From the IMG/VR virus record IMGVR_UViG_3300009508_000064, positions 1 to 23,176 of that record: a stretch of 23,176 bases of DNA; one strand, 5' to 3'. A program made the translations under genes and the position numbers. The notes beneath the pieces were generated by a model. It had not been told where the DNA came from and did no database searches. It was given only the letters and a program-made list of their open reading frames with translations. Of the stretch, positions 5,204-13,199 are shown in pieces. The DNA is from a virus. Positions within the stretch are counted from its first letter, which is position 1, and each line of letters begins with the position of its first letter.

Positions 5204-6271
5204 TTTACAGAAGAACAGTTCACTATTATAAGGTCTCGTTTGCGTTCTATGGCGAAGATGCCATCGGCTATGCGCTGTACGATGAACCCCGATAGTGGGC
5301 ATTTTGTTCTTGAATTCATCAAGCGATATCTGGACGACGAAGGTTATCCTATACGGGAGTATTCAGGAAGACGCGCCTACTTCATCATTCAAGGCGGTGA
5401 CATATATACAGATTGGGATTATGATTCTCTCAAAGAAAGGTTCCCTGACCAGAACCCACAAAGTTATTCCTATATCCCAAGTGTGCTTTCTGATAACAAG
5501 GCATTGACTGATTTCGAGCCGGGATACGAAGACATACTCAAGTCTTTGCCTGAGATCAAGCGTAAGCAACTCTTAGAAGGCTGCTGGTATGTCTCAGACA
5601 ACCATGCGATGTACTTTGATAGAACATGGCTGCACAAGATAGATGCTGTACCACCGAACTGTAAGGCTGTTAGAGGATGGGATAAGGCATCAGAAGAACC
5701 CAACCCCAACCTTCGTCATCCAGACTATACAGCTTCTGTAAAGATGTACAAGGATAAGCATGGGAATTTCTATCTGTGCAACGGTACGCGCTTCAGGAAG
5801 AAGTCTGGTGAGCGTGATATGATGATTCTCAACCAAGCAGAACACGATGGTCGAGACGTTTATCTAATAATGCCACAAGATCCCGGTGGGGCCGGTGCTG
5901 ATGCGTTCAGACACTCAACCAAGATGTTTCTTGAGGAAGGTTTTGTTGTCAAGAAAGACCCAATGCCCCCTACGAAACCTAAGTTGCAGAAGTTTGAACC
6001 GTTTGCTACAGCTTGCCAAAACGGTCAGGTGTATCTCGTAGAGAAAGATTGGGACCCTGATGTACTGAAGCAATACCTAGACGAACTTGAGTCATTCACG
6101 GGAGAGAGATCTTCTGCGAGTCGCAAGGACGATTTCGTGGATTGCACAGCATCAGCATTCAACAGTCTCTCAAGAGAAAAAGTAATCCCCCAATTCTCTC
6201 TAGGAGAATTCTCAAGCTCTAGTCCAACATCCTTCAAGAAACACAAGGATGAAACAGGGTATTACGATTGA
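5204..6271 (+). CDS. terL: Terminase large subunit, exon 4 of 4 (residues 143-497)
   Basis: This 355-residue segment finishes the ATPase (FTEEQF, RSRLR, and motif III at CTMNPD) and adds the RNase H-like nuclease. Candidate catalytic Asp residues are in RGWDKAS (302), PQDPGGAG (368) and DDFVDCTASAF (455). It opens directly after the intron 3' end AATG, so the ATG at 5201 or TTG at 5192 should not be taken as a start: both belong to the intron. The stop overlaps nothing, but a short P-loop gene begins 13 bases later. Confidence 0.9.
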   Translation, partial: FTEEQFTIIRSRLRSMAKMPSAMRCTMNPDSGHFVLEFIKRYLDDEGYPIREYSGRRAYFIIQGGDIYTDWDYDSLKERFPDQNPQSYSYIPSVLSDNKALTDFEPGYEDILKSLPEIKRKQLLEGCWYVSDNHAMYFDRTWLHKIDAVPPNCKAVRGWDKASEEPNPNLRHPDYTASVKMYKDKHGNFYLCNGTRFRKKSGERDMMILNQAEHDGRDVYLIMPQDPGGAGADAFRHSTKMFLEEGFVVKKDPMPPTKPKLQKFEPFATACQNGQVYLVEKDWDPDVLKQYLDELESFTGERSSASRKDDFVDCTASAFNSLSREKVIPQFSLGEFSSSSPTSFKKHKDETGYYD

Positions 6272-6284
6272 TACAGGAGTTACA

Positions 6285-6533
6285 ATGAAAACAAAGGTTA
6301 TCGAGGTGACTGTCTGTGGAGAAACAGGGACAGGTAAGAGTGAGGTTTTAGAAGTGATCGCAGATGCGCTCAATGCTTTCTATCGAAACGGAAGCAGTGT
6401 CAAAGTATGTGGTAAGGTTTCTAAGGGTGCTATTGACGAAGCAAAGTTTACCCGACAAACCGCCAAGAATAAGGACACAATTTTTGTTCTTCGGGAAGCT
6501 AATGTTGGTCCTGACAAGACAGTTTACGACTGA
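6285..6533 (+). CDS. Mini P-loop protein, 82 residues
   Basis: The protein has a textbook Walker A at residues 12-19 (GETGTGKS) right after a beta strand (VIEVTV) and followed by a helix (EVLEVIADAL). A second strand, DTIFVLREAN (64-73), is the only candidate for a Walker B region and lacks the acidic pair. At 82 residues it is too short for a complete kinase or AAA+ enzyme. The ATG at 6285 is chosen over 6249 because AGGAG is 6 bases upstream and because 6249 would overlap terL. It sits between terL and a promoter for the portal operon. Function is unknown; it may bind a nucleotide without hydrolysing it or work as an oligomer. Confidence 0.65.
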   Translation: MKTKVIEVTVCGETGTGKSEVLEVIADALNAFYRNGSSVKVCGKVSKGAIDEAKFTRQTAKNKDTIFVLREANVGPDKTVYD

Positions 6534-6589
6534 TTCAGAAGAATCTTTCCAATTATACCACAAAATAGTTAGCTTTTGAATGATTAGTG

Positions 6590-6618
6590 TAGACAACTAA
6601 AGATTTCTCTGTTAAAGT
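6590..6618 (+). promoter_or_regulatory. Rightward promoter for the head operon
   Basis: TAGACA (6590-6595) and TAAAGT (6613-6618) are 17 bases apart in the only sizeable gap between terL and the head genes. It would start transcription about 120 bases upstream of the portal gene. The -10 match is moderate. Confidence 0.5.
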
Positions 6619-6626
6619 ATTATTGT

Positions 6627-6664
6627 AGAAGGTTGTTATTGGGGACTATTTCCCAAAACCTTCT
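6627..6664 (+). repeat. Two-part hairpin in the portal leader
   Basis: AGAAGGTT (6627-6634) pairs with AACCTTCT (6657-6664), and inside it TTGGGGA pairs with TTTCCCAA, leaving a tiny loop. No U-tract follows. A second short hairpin, TTTGGT/ACCAAA, lies at 6684-6700. Their place right after the promoter suggests RNA stabilisation or control of portal translation; this is inference. Confidence 0.5.
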
Positions 6665-6743
6665 AAAAGAATTCAAAGGAACCTTTGGTTGTCTACCAAA
6701 TCTCCTTGTTCATTTCTTATGAACACAACACAAGAGGATATTA

Positions 6744-8198
6744 TTGAATATGGCAGACAATGTCCGGGTAGATCCCGCAGGTGTCGCCAGCGAAGAATCC
6801 GCAACCAGTCGAATGAATCTATCTGCGATAGGTTACACTGGTCTGAAGGAAGTCTCAGGATATGTCTATGAGAATTCCAAGGTCGAACTGAGGTGGCCTT
6901 ACGCTGGTGAAACCTACCGCAAGATGATGCTTGATCCTACCATAGCTTCTCTGGTGAACTTCATAAAGATTATGATCACAAAGCCTCAGTGGTATGCAAC
7001 GTACCCAGATGGTTCATCAGAGCAGTCAAAAGAAGCCGCAGAATTCCTAAGTTATTGCATGAGCAATATGGAAGATCAAACTTGGCGAGATTTCATTGGT
7101 CAGGTTGTTGATTATATTTTCTTTGGATTTCAAATTAACGAGAAAGTATTTACTCGTGTTACCAAAGGAACTTGGGAAGGAAAGATTAAGTGGAAACATT
7201 TGCCCTCTCGTCCACAGGATACACTCACAGGATGGGTGATGGACAAGCAGGGGATTGTTCAAGGTGTTAAGCAGAATCCTTCACGTATTGGTGTATCGAC
7301 CAACGGTGTTTCTGAAGTAACTATCCCGAGAAACAAGTTCCTGCATTTTAAGAACATGCCCCGGTCAAGTAACCCTGAAGGAACTGCTGGTCTCAAAGGA
7401 TGCTACCTGCCTTGGAAAGAGAAGACTCTGGCAAGTGAACTTGAGTTGATTGGGATGTCAAAGGACTTGGCAGGTATTGTTGACATTGGTGTTGATGCTG
7501 ATTATCTGGCAAAAGCTGCTATCAATCCTAACGGCCCTGAAGCACGTAACATCAATCAGATGAAAAAGGATGCTGCTAATCTTTCGGCAGGTGAACAGTC
7601 GTATGTAATCACGCCTATCGCTTATTCAGAATCTGGCAAAGAACTGTTCCATTTCAAACTTACTGGCGTAGATGGCGGCGGGAAGCAATACAGCACTGAC
7701 ACAGTTATCCGCAGAAAGCAAAATGAAATCCTAACAGTATTCATGGCAGACCTTCTGAAAGTCGGTCAAGATTCTGCTGGCTCCTATGCCCTGAGTGATT
7801 CCAAGAATAACATCCTTGCGCTTACCCTTGAGTCTTACCTGACAACTATGGAAGACGTTCTCAATCGGGAACTTGTGCCGCAAACTCTGGCAATCAATGG
7901 TTGGAGCTTTGACGATCAGGAGATGCCAAGGCTTACGTTTGGTAAGATTGAAGATCGTGATTTGGATGATCTGAGCAAGTATATCCAGAGAGCCGTATCC
8001 GTGAATGCTATATCGGTTGACAAGAGTTTGGATGAAGCACTTCGTAAGATTGCTAATCTCCCTGAGCCTGACTATGACAATCCAATGCCTGCTAATGAGA
8101 CTATCTCAAGAGCTTCTGATGGATTTACTACGGCAGGTGAAGGCACTAGCGATGGAATTTCTGATGACCCTTCTGTTGGAAACAACGAAAATGCCTAA
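6744..8198 (+). CDS. Portal protein (DNA entry channel of the capsid)
   Basis: The 484-residue protein has the size, place and sequence character of a DUF935/Mu gp29-like portal, which forms the dodecameric ring at one capsid vertex and docks TerL. Characteristic stretches are ASLVNFIKIMITKPQWY, WRDFIGQVVDYIFFGF and FHFKLTGVDGGGKQ, and a disordered Ser/Gly/Glu-rich tail ends the protein. Start is TTG at 6744, 6 bases from AGAGG. An ATG two codons later (6750) is the alternative, but its spacing of 12 is long. The protease gene starts 11 bases after the stop. It opens the head operon. Confidence 0.88.
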   Translation: MNMADNVRVDPAGVASEESATSRMNLSAIGYTGLKEVSGYVYENSKVELRWPYAGETYRKMMLDPTIASLVNFIKIMITKPQWYATYPDGSSEQSKEAAEFLSYCMSNMEDQTWRDFIGQVVDYIFFGFQINEKVFTRVTKGTWEGKIKWKHLPSRPQDTLTGWVMDKQGIVQGVKQNPSRIGVSTNGVSEVTIPRNKFLHFKNMPRSSNPEGTAGLKGCYLPWKEKTLASELELIGMSKDLAGIVDIGVDADYLAKAAINPNGPEARNINQMKKDAANLSAGEQSYVITPIAYSESGKELFHFKLTGVDGGGKQYSTDTVIRRKQNEILTVFMADLLKVGQDSAGSYALSDSKNNILALTLESYLTTMEDVLNRELVPQTLAINGWSFDDQEMPRLTFGKIEDRDLDDLSKYIQRAVSVNAISVDKSLDEALRKIANLPEPDYDNPMPANETISRASDGFTTAGEGTSDGISDDPSVGNNENA

Positions 8199-8209
8199 AG
8201 GAGACTAAT

Positions 8210-9682
8210 ATGGCACATGAAGTAAATAGGCTCCTTGGGTCTATTACAAACGTACCTCTGCTTACTACTGCTGAAAATCTTAAGCAAGTTCAAGACTACC
8301 TTTTCTCACGCAATGCTCAAGAAGACTTCGCAATTGCTTCCCAGCAAGATGCCCGTGAGATGGCTGATCACATGCCGCCTACTGTTGAAAACGGTATTGG
8401 TCTGATGACAGTTGAGGGAAGTTTGATGTATCGCTGGTCATTCCTAAGCGCTCTGTGCGGACTCAATACTTACCAACAGATGTTGGCTGACTTTGAATCT
8501 ATGGTTGAACAGGGTGCTCATACTATCGTTATGGATATGGATACCCCCGGTGGTTCCGCGTATTCTTCGATGGAAACAGCCATGAGGATGCGTGAGATTG
8601 CTGACGCTAATAATGTCAAGATCATCACTTACGTGGATGGCATGGCAGCTTCAGCCGGATATGTGTTCGCAAGTGTTTCTGACGAAATCATTGTCAACCC
8701 AATGGCTAAAGTTGGATCTATTGGTGTTGTCATTAGCATTGTCAATGATCTCCCTAAGAAGATAGAAGAAGGTTCTGAAGTAGTCTTTGTCTACTCTGGT
8801 GAATCCAAGATTCCTTATGAGAAAGACGGTAAACTTCGTGAAGACTTTATAGCTGATCTTCAGAAGGATACAGACCTCCTCTATAATGACTTCATCAAGC
8901 ACGTTGAGACTTTCCGTAATATGTCTGCTGGTGAGATTCGCGACACTAAGGCAAAGATGTTCCGTCCCGCTGATGCGATTCGTATGGGATTGGCTGACAA
9001 AGAGATGACAAGTTTTGAGTTCATGGATTATCTAGCAGACCTTGCAGATGACTACGACCGTAAAATGGATCAACAAGAGGGACGTTCAAACATGCCTTTG
9101 TTTGGTTGGGGTAAGAAAAAAGACAAAGAAATGTCTGCCCAAGAAGATACAGAAGAACTCGCTTCCGAAGCTGCTGAAGCTGAAGAGGCATCCCCTTCGG
9201 AATTGCTGGAGGGTAACCAAGAGGGCCAAGAGGAAGCGTCTGCTGAATCACCCTCTAAGCAATCCAAAGAAAATAACGAGGTGAATATGGATTTGGAACA
9301 AATGCTGGCTTCCCCTGAAGCACAAGCAAAGCTCAACGAAATGGCTGAAGCTAAATCTGCTGAACTTAAAGAGAAGTTGGCTGCATTTGAAGCTGAGAAA
9401 GAAGCTGCCGCTAAGGCTTCTTACAAAGAACTGGTTTCTGGCTACTCTTTTGTAGCTCAGGAGTCTCAAGAGAAAGTAGCTACCTTCCTGTACGAAGCGT
9501 CTGAAATGCAAATGGATGGCGTTAGTGAAATTATGGAAGCTCTTGAGTCTGCTAAGACGGCTGTTGAAGCTGTCGTTGAAAAAGAACACGGTGATGAAGG
9601 TGAGCGTCTTGAGACTGATCCCGACGAAGCATCCAAGTCTGCCGTTTCTGCACTTATTGCAAAGCGTTACGCTAAAAAATAA
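8210..9682 (+). CDS. Prohead protease (S49/SppA-like) fused to scaffold region
   Basis: The 490-residue protein matches the lambda gpC arrangement: a serine protease followed by a scaffold. DTPGG (111-115) and GMAASAGYVFAS (144-155) are S49 motifs, with Ser148 as nucleophile; Lys200 in SGESKIPYEKDG is the likely general base. From about residue 295 the sequence changes to a very acidic, Ala/Glu-rich linker and coiled-coil region (AELKEKLAAFEAEKEAAAK), as scaffolds show, ending in basic KRYAKK. In related phages the protease trims scaffold and capsid proteins during maturation. AAGGAG precedes the ATG. In-frame starts at residues 295 and 360 may make a separate scaffold. Confidence 0.88.
   Translation: MAHEVNRLLGSITNVPLLTTAENLKQVQDYLFSRNAQEDFAIASQQDAREMADHMPPTVENGIGLMTVEGSLMYRWSFLSALCGLNTYQQMLADFESMVEQGAHTIVMDMDTPGGSAYSSMETAMRMREIADANNVKIITYVDGMAASAGYVFASVSDEIIVNPMAKVGSIGVVISIVNDLPKKIEEGSEVVFVYSGESKIPYEKDGKLREDFIADLQKDTDLLYNDFIKHVETFRNMSAGEIRDTKAKMFRPADAIRMGLADKEMTSFEFMDYLADLADDYDRKMDQQEGRSNMPLFGWGKKKDKEMSAQEDTEELASEAAEAEEASPSELLEGNQEGQEEASAESPSKQSKENNEVNMDLEQMLASPEAQAKLNEMAEAKSAELKEKLAAFEAEKEAAAKASYKELVSGYSFVAQESQEKVATFLYEASEMQMDGVSEIMEALESAKTAVEAVVEKEHGDEGERLETDPDEASKSAVSALIAKRYAKK
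9287..9682 (+). CDS. Possible nested scaffold protein from an internal start
   Basis: An in-frame ATG (residue 360 of the protease ORF) has CGAGG five bases upstream and would give a 131-residue protein, MDLEQMLASP to KRYAKK. It consists of the helical, charged C-terminal region. This is the arrangement of lambda Nu3 within gene C. A further candidate start at 9092 (MPLFGWGKKK) has AGAGGG upstream, would give a 196-residue version, and reads like a natural protein N-terminus. The internal sites are visible in the sequence; their use is inference. Confidence 0.5.
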   Translation: MDLEQMLASPEAQAKLNEMAEAKSAELKEKLAAFEAEKEAAAKASYKELVSGYSFVAQESQEKVATFLYEASEMQMDGVSEIMEALESAKTAVEAVVEKEHGDEGERLETDPDEASKSAVSALIAKRYAKK

Positions 9683-9708
9683 TTGAAATCCTCTGGAGGT
9701 TTTAACAA

Positions 9709-10086
9709 ATGACACAGATTGGCACTCGTGACCCTAAGCTGGGTAATCTGGTTAAGTACGAAGAAGGCACTCACATCGGCTACTGCCGCGATACCGTAAC
9801 TGTAAACGAAGCATCTGCTGAAGAATACACTGTTGGTACTCTGCTGGGTTTTGATGGCACAGACTACAAGATTTCTGTAGAAGCTGCTGTTGATGGTTCT
9901 GAAGTTGTTGCAGCCGTTGTTCTCGAAAACAAGTCTATTGCCGCAACTACCGACACCGAAGTTTCCGTACTTGTACGTGGTCCTGCTGGCGTATCTCAAG
10001 ATGCTCTGGTTCTCGGAGACCGTACCGAAGCTGACGTAGTATCCGAGCTTGAAGCTCTTGGTATCAAGGTTATGACTACCGTTTGA
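9709..10086 (+). CDS. Head decoration protein (lambda gpD-like)
   Basis: The 125-residue protein resembles gpD-type decoration proteins, which sit as trimers on the expanded capsid and stabilise it. Visible signs are a short N-terminus, beta-rich repeats (TVGTLLGFDGTDYK, VVAAVVLENKS), the VLVRGPAGVSQDALV segment and the C-terminal ELEALGIKVMTTV, close to the usual end of this family. CTGGAGG precedes the ATG. Its place between the protease/scaffold and the capsid gene is the same as in lambda. Confidence 0.82.
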   Translation: MTQIGTRDPKLGNLVKYEEGTHIGYCRDTVTVNEASAEEYTVGTLLGFDGTDYKISVEAAVDGSEVVAAVVLENKSIAATTDTEVSVLVRGPAGVSQDALVLGDRTEADVVSELEALGIKVMTTV

Positions 10087-10127
10087 AGCGGTAGCTTCTA
10101 AAGAATTAATTAAGGAGATTTAAGTAA

Positions 10128-11165
10128 ATGCCTATTACTCGTGATGTGTCCAATATTTCCCGTATTACGGATTGGACTCAAGAAATCAACGAAATCCCGA
10201 ATCAGTATGGTTGGGTAAAGAATCAGGGTATTTTCTCTGTTCGTCCTACTACCCAGACTGCGATCATCTTCGACAAGAACGAAGCTGAAACCACACTGCT
10301 TCCCCAAGTACCTCGTGGTGCTCGTGAGACTACCGTTGGCAAAGATCGTGACGTAAAGACCTTCTCACTGCCTCTGGCATACTTCAAGCACACCGATTAT
10401 GTTACTCCTGAAGACATTCAGAGTCAACGTATGCCGGGTACACCGGATTCCCCAGAAACTCTGGCAAACGTCCGTATCACCAAGCTGGAAGATATGCGCC
10501 GTGCTGTTGACCAAACTCACGAATACATGCAGATTCAAGCTCTGAAGGGTGTTTCTAGCACTCCTGATGGTGCTGTTCTGGCTAACATGTTTACCGAGTT
10601 TGGCGTATCACAGCCTACCGTAGACTTTGACTTGGGCACTGCTGGCACCAACATTGATGCCAAGATTGCTGAAGTTAAGCGTGGCGTACAAGCCAACCTG
10701 AAGTCTGGTGGCACCATTTCTGGTATCGACATCATGTGTGGCGAGACGTTCTTCGACAAGCTGATCGACCATCCGAAGGTTCGTGAAGCGTATCTGAATG
10801 CTGCTTCTAACACCCAGTATCAGCGTGATATTTCCGAATACATGCCTTGGGGCGTTTCTGATGTATTCGTTTATCGTGGTGTTCGCTTCTTCACTTATCC
10901 GGCAGTATTCCTGCTTCCGGGCGGTGGTAGTGAGACTGCTGTAGAGACTGGTGAAGCACACGTTATCCCGCGTGTTCGTGATCTGTTCCGTGGCTACGTT
11001 GGTCCGAACAACAAACTGTCTGGTGCTAATCAGGCTGGTCGTGAGATGTTCGCCTACGAGTTCACTGATCCGAAGGATGAATTCCACGAAATGCAGGTAG
11101 AGACAGCCCCGTTGTTCTTCTGTACCAAGCCTGCTGTACTGTACAAGCTGACTACTTCTACCTAA
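10128..11165 (+). CDS. Major capsid protein (gpE family)
   Basis: The 345-residue protein has the length and features of lambda gpE-type capsid proteins: an N-terminal arm (DVSNISRITDWTQEINEIPN), the GWVKNQGIFSVRPTTQTAI region, an E-loop region with RGARETTVGKDRDVKTFSLP, a helix rich in charged residues (ITKLEDMRRAVDQTHEYM), and the C-terminal ETAPLFFCTKPAVLYKL. AAGGAGATTT precedes the ATG. Base use changes here to more C-ending codons (CGT, CTG, ACC, AAG) than in neighbours, as expected for the most highly expressed virion gene. A terminator follows directly. Confidence 0.92.
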   Translation: MPITRDVSNISRITDWTQEINEIPNQYGWVKNQGIFSVRPTTQTAIIFDKNEAETTLLPQVPRGARETTVGKDRDVKTFSLPLAYFKHTDYVTPEDIQSQRMPGTPDSPETLANVRITKLEDMRRAVDQTHEYMQIQALKGVSSTPDGAVLANMFTEFGVSQPTVDFDLGTAGTNIDAKIAEVKRGVQANLKSGGTISGIDIMCGETFFDKLIDHPKVREAYLNAASNTQYQRDISEYMPWGVSDVFVYRGVRFFTYPAVFLLPGGGSETAVETGEAHVIPRVRDLFRGYVGPNNKLSGANQAGREMFAYEFTDPKDEFHEMQVETAPLFFCTKPAVLYKLTTST

Positions 11166-11181
11166 TCGTAGGATAGTTTAT

Positions 11182-11211
11182 GAGAGGGCTTCGGCCCTCT
11201 CTAGCTTTCTT
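11182..11211 (+). terminator. Rho-independent terminator after the capsid gene
   Basis: GAGAGGGC pairs perfectly with GCCCTCTC around a UUCG tetraloop, followed by TAGCTTTCTT. The stem is strong but the U-tract is interrupted, so some readthrough into the neck genes is likely; no clear promoter is seen between it and the next gene. Confidence 0.8.
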
Positions 11212-11285
11212 GAGAGCATTCTTTCGAGTGTTCTTTGGAAAGTTATAGCAGAACTTCAATATCTATGGGCGGAGGACGTCGAATA

Positions 11286-11753
11286 ATGCCAGCGGATTTT
11301 ACAACAGACAATGGCAAAGTCAGATACAACATTGGAGACATTGAAGAGTCCTATATTCTCCCCGATGTTGTTATTGATGGATTGCTTGCCAAGTATTCAG
11401 ATGAGAGTCCTGAGTATCGCATCTGGGCTGCTACGGTTGATGCCTTGTTTATTCTCAAAGGTATTGCCGCTAAGAACTCTGAGAGACGCCGTGAGCGCGA
11501 AGGTGGTGTTGAGGTAGAGGTTTATAGCAACCTCACTTATGACGCCATTAAAGACCTCCTAGAGTATTACAAGGCTAATCCTCCGAAGACACCAACATAC
11601 GGATATGATCTGCATATCTTTGGTGGGGTTTCCAAGGAAGAAAAGCAGCGTGTTAAAGGTGATCCAGATTCTGCAAGACCTTATCCAGAAGTTGACGGAA
11701 CATACGAAGATGATCCTAAGTATGTACCTTGGAGATTTGAAGGGCTTGAGTGA
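11286..11753 (+). CDS. Probable head-tail adaptor (head completion) protein
   Basis: The 155-residue protein (MPADFTTDNGKVRYNIGD) lies just after the capsid gene, where phages encode the adaptor that extends the portal. It has a helical N-terminal half (WAATVDALFILKGIAAKNSERRRER) and a Pro/Asp-rich C-terminus ending YVPWRFEGLE. An ATG at 11286 is chosen because GGAGGA lies 9-10 bases upstream; longer in-frame versions from a TTG at 11235 lack such a site. It overlaps the next gene by one base. The call rests on position and size more than on motifs. Confidence 0.55.
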   Translation: MPADFTTDNGKVRYNIGDIEESYILPDVVIDGLLAKYSDESPEYRIWAATVDALFILKGIAAKNSERRREREGGVEVEVYSNLTYDAIKDLLEYYKANPPKTPTYGYDLHIFGGVSKEEKQRVKGDPDSARPYPEVDGTYEDDPKYVPWRFEGLE

Positions 11754-12211
11754 TGAGCAGAGTCAAAAGTGATACAAAGATTCTCGATAGCTTAATCCGA
11801 CAAACATCAGGTGGTGATATATCTGCCCGTGCTGGTTTCTTTGAAGATTCTGGCAAGCATCCTAGAAGTGGCGAAGACGCTTATTACATTGCTGCTGTGA
11901 ACAACAATGGTGCTCCCGAAGCGAATATTCCAGAAAGGCCTTTTGTGACCGATGGTGCTTTTGAGCGAGAGCTTTTAACACAGAATATTCTAAAACGTGG
12001 TGTGAGGTTAGCACATCAAGGTAAGAGAACGTATCAGAAGTCTTTCAGAGACGCCACAGAAGCACAGAAGGAAGGTATTCTTGCACAGCTTCTTCTTGCC
12101 CGCTTTGTATACATGGATAACGCCCAGTCAACTGTAGATTCAAAAGGCTTCAATGCTCCCTTGTATGAAACAGGATGGCTTCAGAAACAAATTGACATTA
12201 AATACGACTAG
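11753..12211 (+). CDS. Probable neck or tail-completion protein
   Basis: The 152-residue protein contains NIPERPFVTDG (about residues 58-68), a short motif common in HK97 gp10-like and related virion morphogenesis proteins, preceded by YYIAAVNNNGAPEA. The ATG overlaps the TGA of the previous gene in TGATG; a GTG three bases earlier is less likely. The rest is helical (EAQKEGILAQLLLARFVYMD) and ends in a basic segment. It belongs to the neck operon between adaptor and tail terminator. Assignment to a precise ring position is not possible from sequence alone. Confidence 0.6.
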   Translation: MSRVKSDTKILDSLIRQTSGGDISARAGFFEDSGKHPRSGEDAYYIAAVNNNGAPEANIPERPFVTDGAFERELLTQNILKRGVRLAHQGKRTYQKSFRDATEAQKEGILAQLLLARFVYMDNAQSTVDSKGFNAPLYETGWLQKQIDIKYD

Positions 12212-12219
12212 GAGGATAT

Positions 12220-12585
12220 GTGGCTACTTGGAAACCTAAGTTAATCCCAAGAAAGACCCTCAACGGTCGTAGGAGAACACAAGCTGTAGATGAGTTTGGA
12301 TTGCCTGTAGACGACCCTGTTGTGCCTTTTACGATTGAGAATGCTGGTGTACAACCTGTCACGGGTAATCAACTAGATGTCTTCCCAGAAGGCTACAGAG
12401 ACCGTAAGAACTATCGTGTCTACACTACTACACCTGTCTTCACAGCACAAGAGGCAACCACAGGACTTGCGGATCAAATTGAAGCGTATCCAAATGTATG
12501 GTGTGACGTTATCAAAGTAGAGCCTTGGGGTTATGGTTTACAAAGCCATTATCTGGCTTATGTGTCTGAGGAGAATGAACGCTAA
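12220..12585 (+). CDS. Probable head-closure protein
   Basis: The 121-residue beta-rich protein has basic N-terminal residues (KPKLIPRKTLNGRRR) and a central DVFPEGYRDRKNYRVYTTTP stretch, which recalls small head-closure ring proteins that plug the connector. Start is GTG at 12220, with GGAGG four bases upstream; the overlapping ATG at 12218 is out of frame. The stop overlaps the next start in TAATGG by one base. Family membership is tentative. Confidence 0.55.
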   Translation: MATWKPKLIPRKTLNGRRRTQAVDEFGLPVDDPVVPFTIENAGVQPVTGNQLDVFPEGYRDRKNYRVYTTTPVFTAQEATTGLADQIEAYPNVWCDVIKVEPWGYGLQSHYLAYVSEENER

Positions 12586-13160
12586 TGGCTATCCTCTACA
12601 CTCCCGAAGAACCCCTTGAGATTTCTATTTACAAAGTATTCTCAAAGTTTGTTCAACAGTTTGATGGTGATCCTGTAAGACTTCTTGATAGCAACTTCAT
12701 TGCACCAGATGGTCCATACGTTGTTCTAAAGCTGAATGACATTGAACCCGTCTCTGGTAAGGAAGGTTGGTATACACACGTTGATCCAGATACTGGTGTA
12801 CAAGTAACGTACAACAATTTCATAGGGTATGCCAACGTATATACATACGGACGCTATGCCCTCAGTCGAGCACAAAAGATTGCATACGCTACTAGGGACA
12901 GAAACCTTAGACAAATATTACAAGAAAATGGAATTGGTATCAGCAATACCAGTCGAGTCCGTAATGCTTCTAGGGCAATTGGCGGAACGCAGATGGAAGA
13001 ACGTGCGCAGTTCTCTATCTCATTTAACTTTGTTCAATCTCTCTCTGGTATTAACTCAGATGGGTTTATTGAGCATATCAATACCACAGGTGAACTTGAT
13101 GCTTGCACAGACATACCAATTATCATAACACCCTCTGCATCATCCCCTGATGCAATCTAA
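12585..13160 (+). CDS. Neck/tail terminator protein, gp12-like
   Basis: The 191-residue protein has the traits of the phage neck terminator (gp12-like) family: YKVFSKFVQQFDG near the start, GPYVVLKLNDIEPV, a beta strand pair around VTYNNFIGYANVYTYG, and a long helix with repeated Arg (RAQKIAYATRDRNLRQIL). The following IGGTQMEERAQFSISFNF strand is typical. In contractile phages this protein caps the tail tube and joins it to the neck. It directly precedes the sheath gene, the usual order. Confidence 0.72.
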   Translation: MAILYTPEEPLEISIYKVFSKFVQQFDGDPVRLLDSNFIAPDGPYVVLKLNDIEPVSGKEGWYTHVDPDTGVQVTYNNFIGYANVYTYGRYALSRAQKIAYATRDRNLRQILQENGIGISNTSRVRNASRAIGGTQMEERAQFSISFNFVQSLSGINSDGFIEHINTTGELDACTDIPIIITPSASSPDAI

Positions 13161-13199
13161 TGATCTTAAAAGTTAGCTAACAAATTTAGGAGAAATTTA

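Noticed and set aside
9070-9715. Minus-strand frames of 88 and 155 codons opposite the scaffold region
   Set aside because: They are Ser/Phe-rich mirror images of the Glu/Ala/Lys-rich scaffold codons, without start signals.
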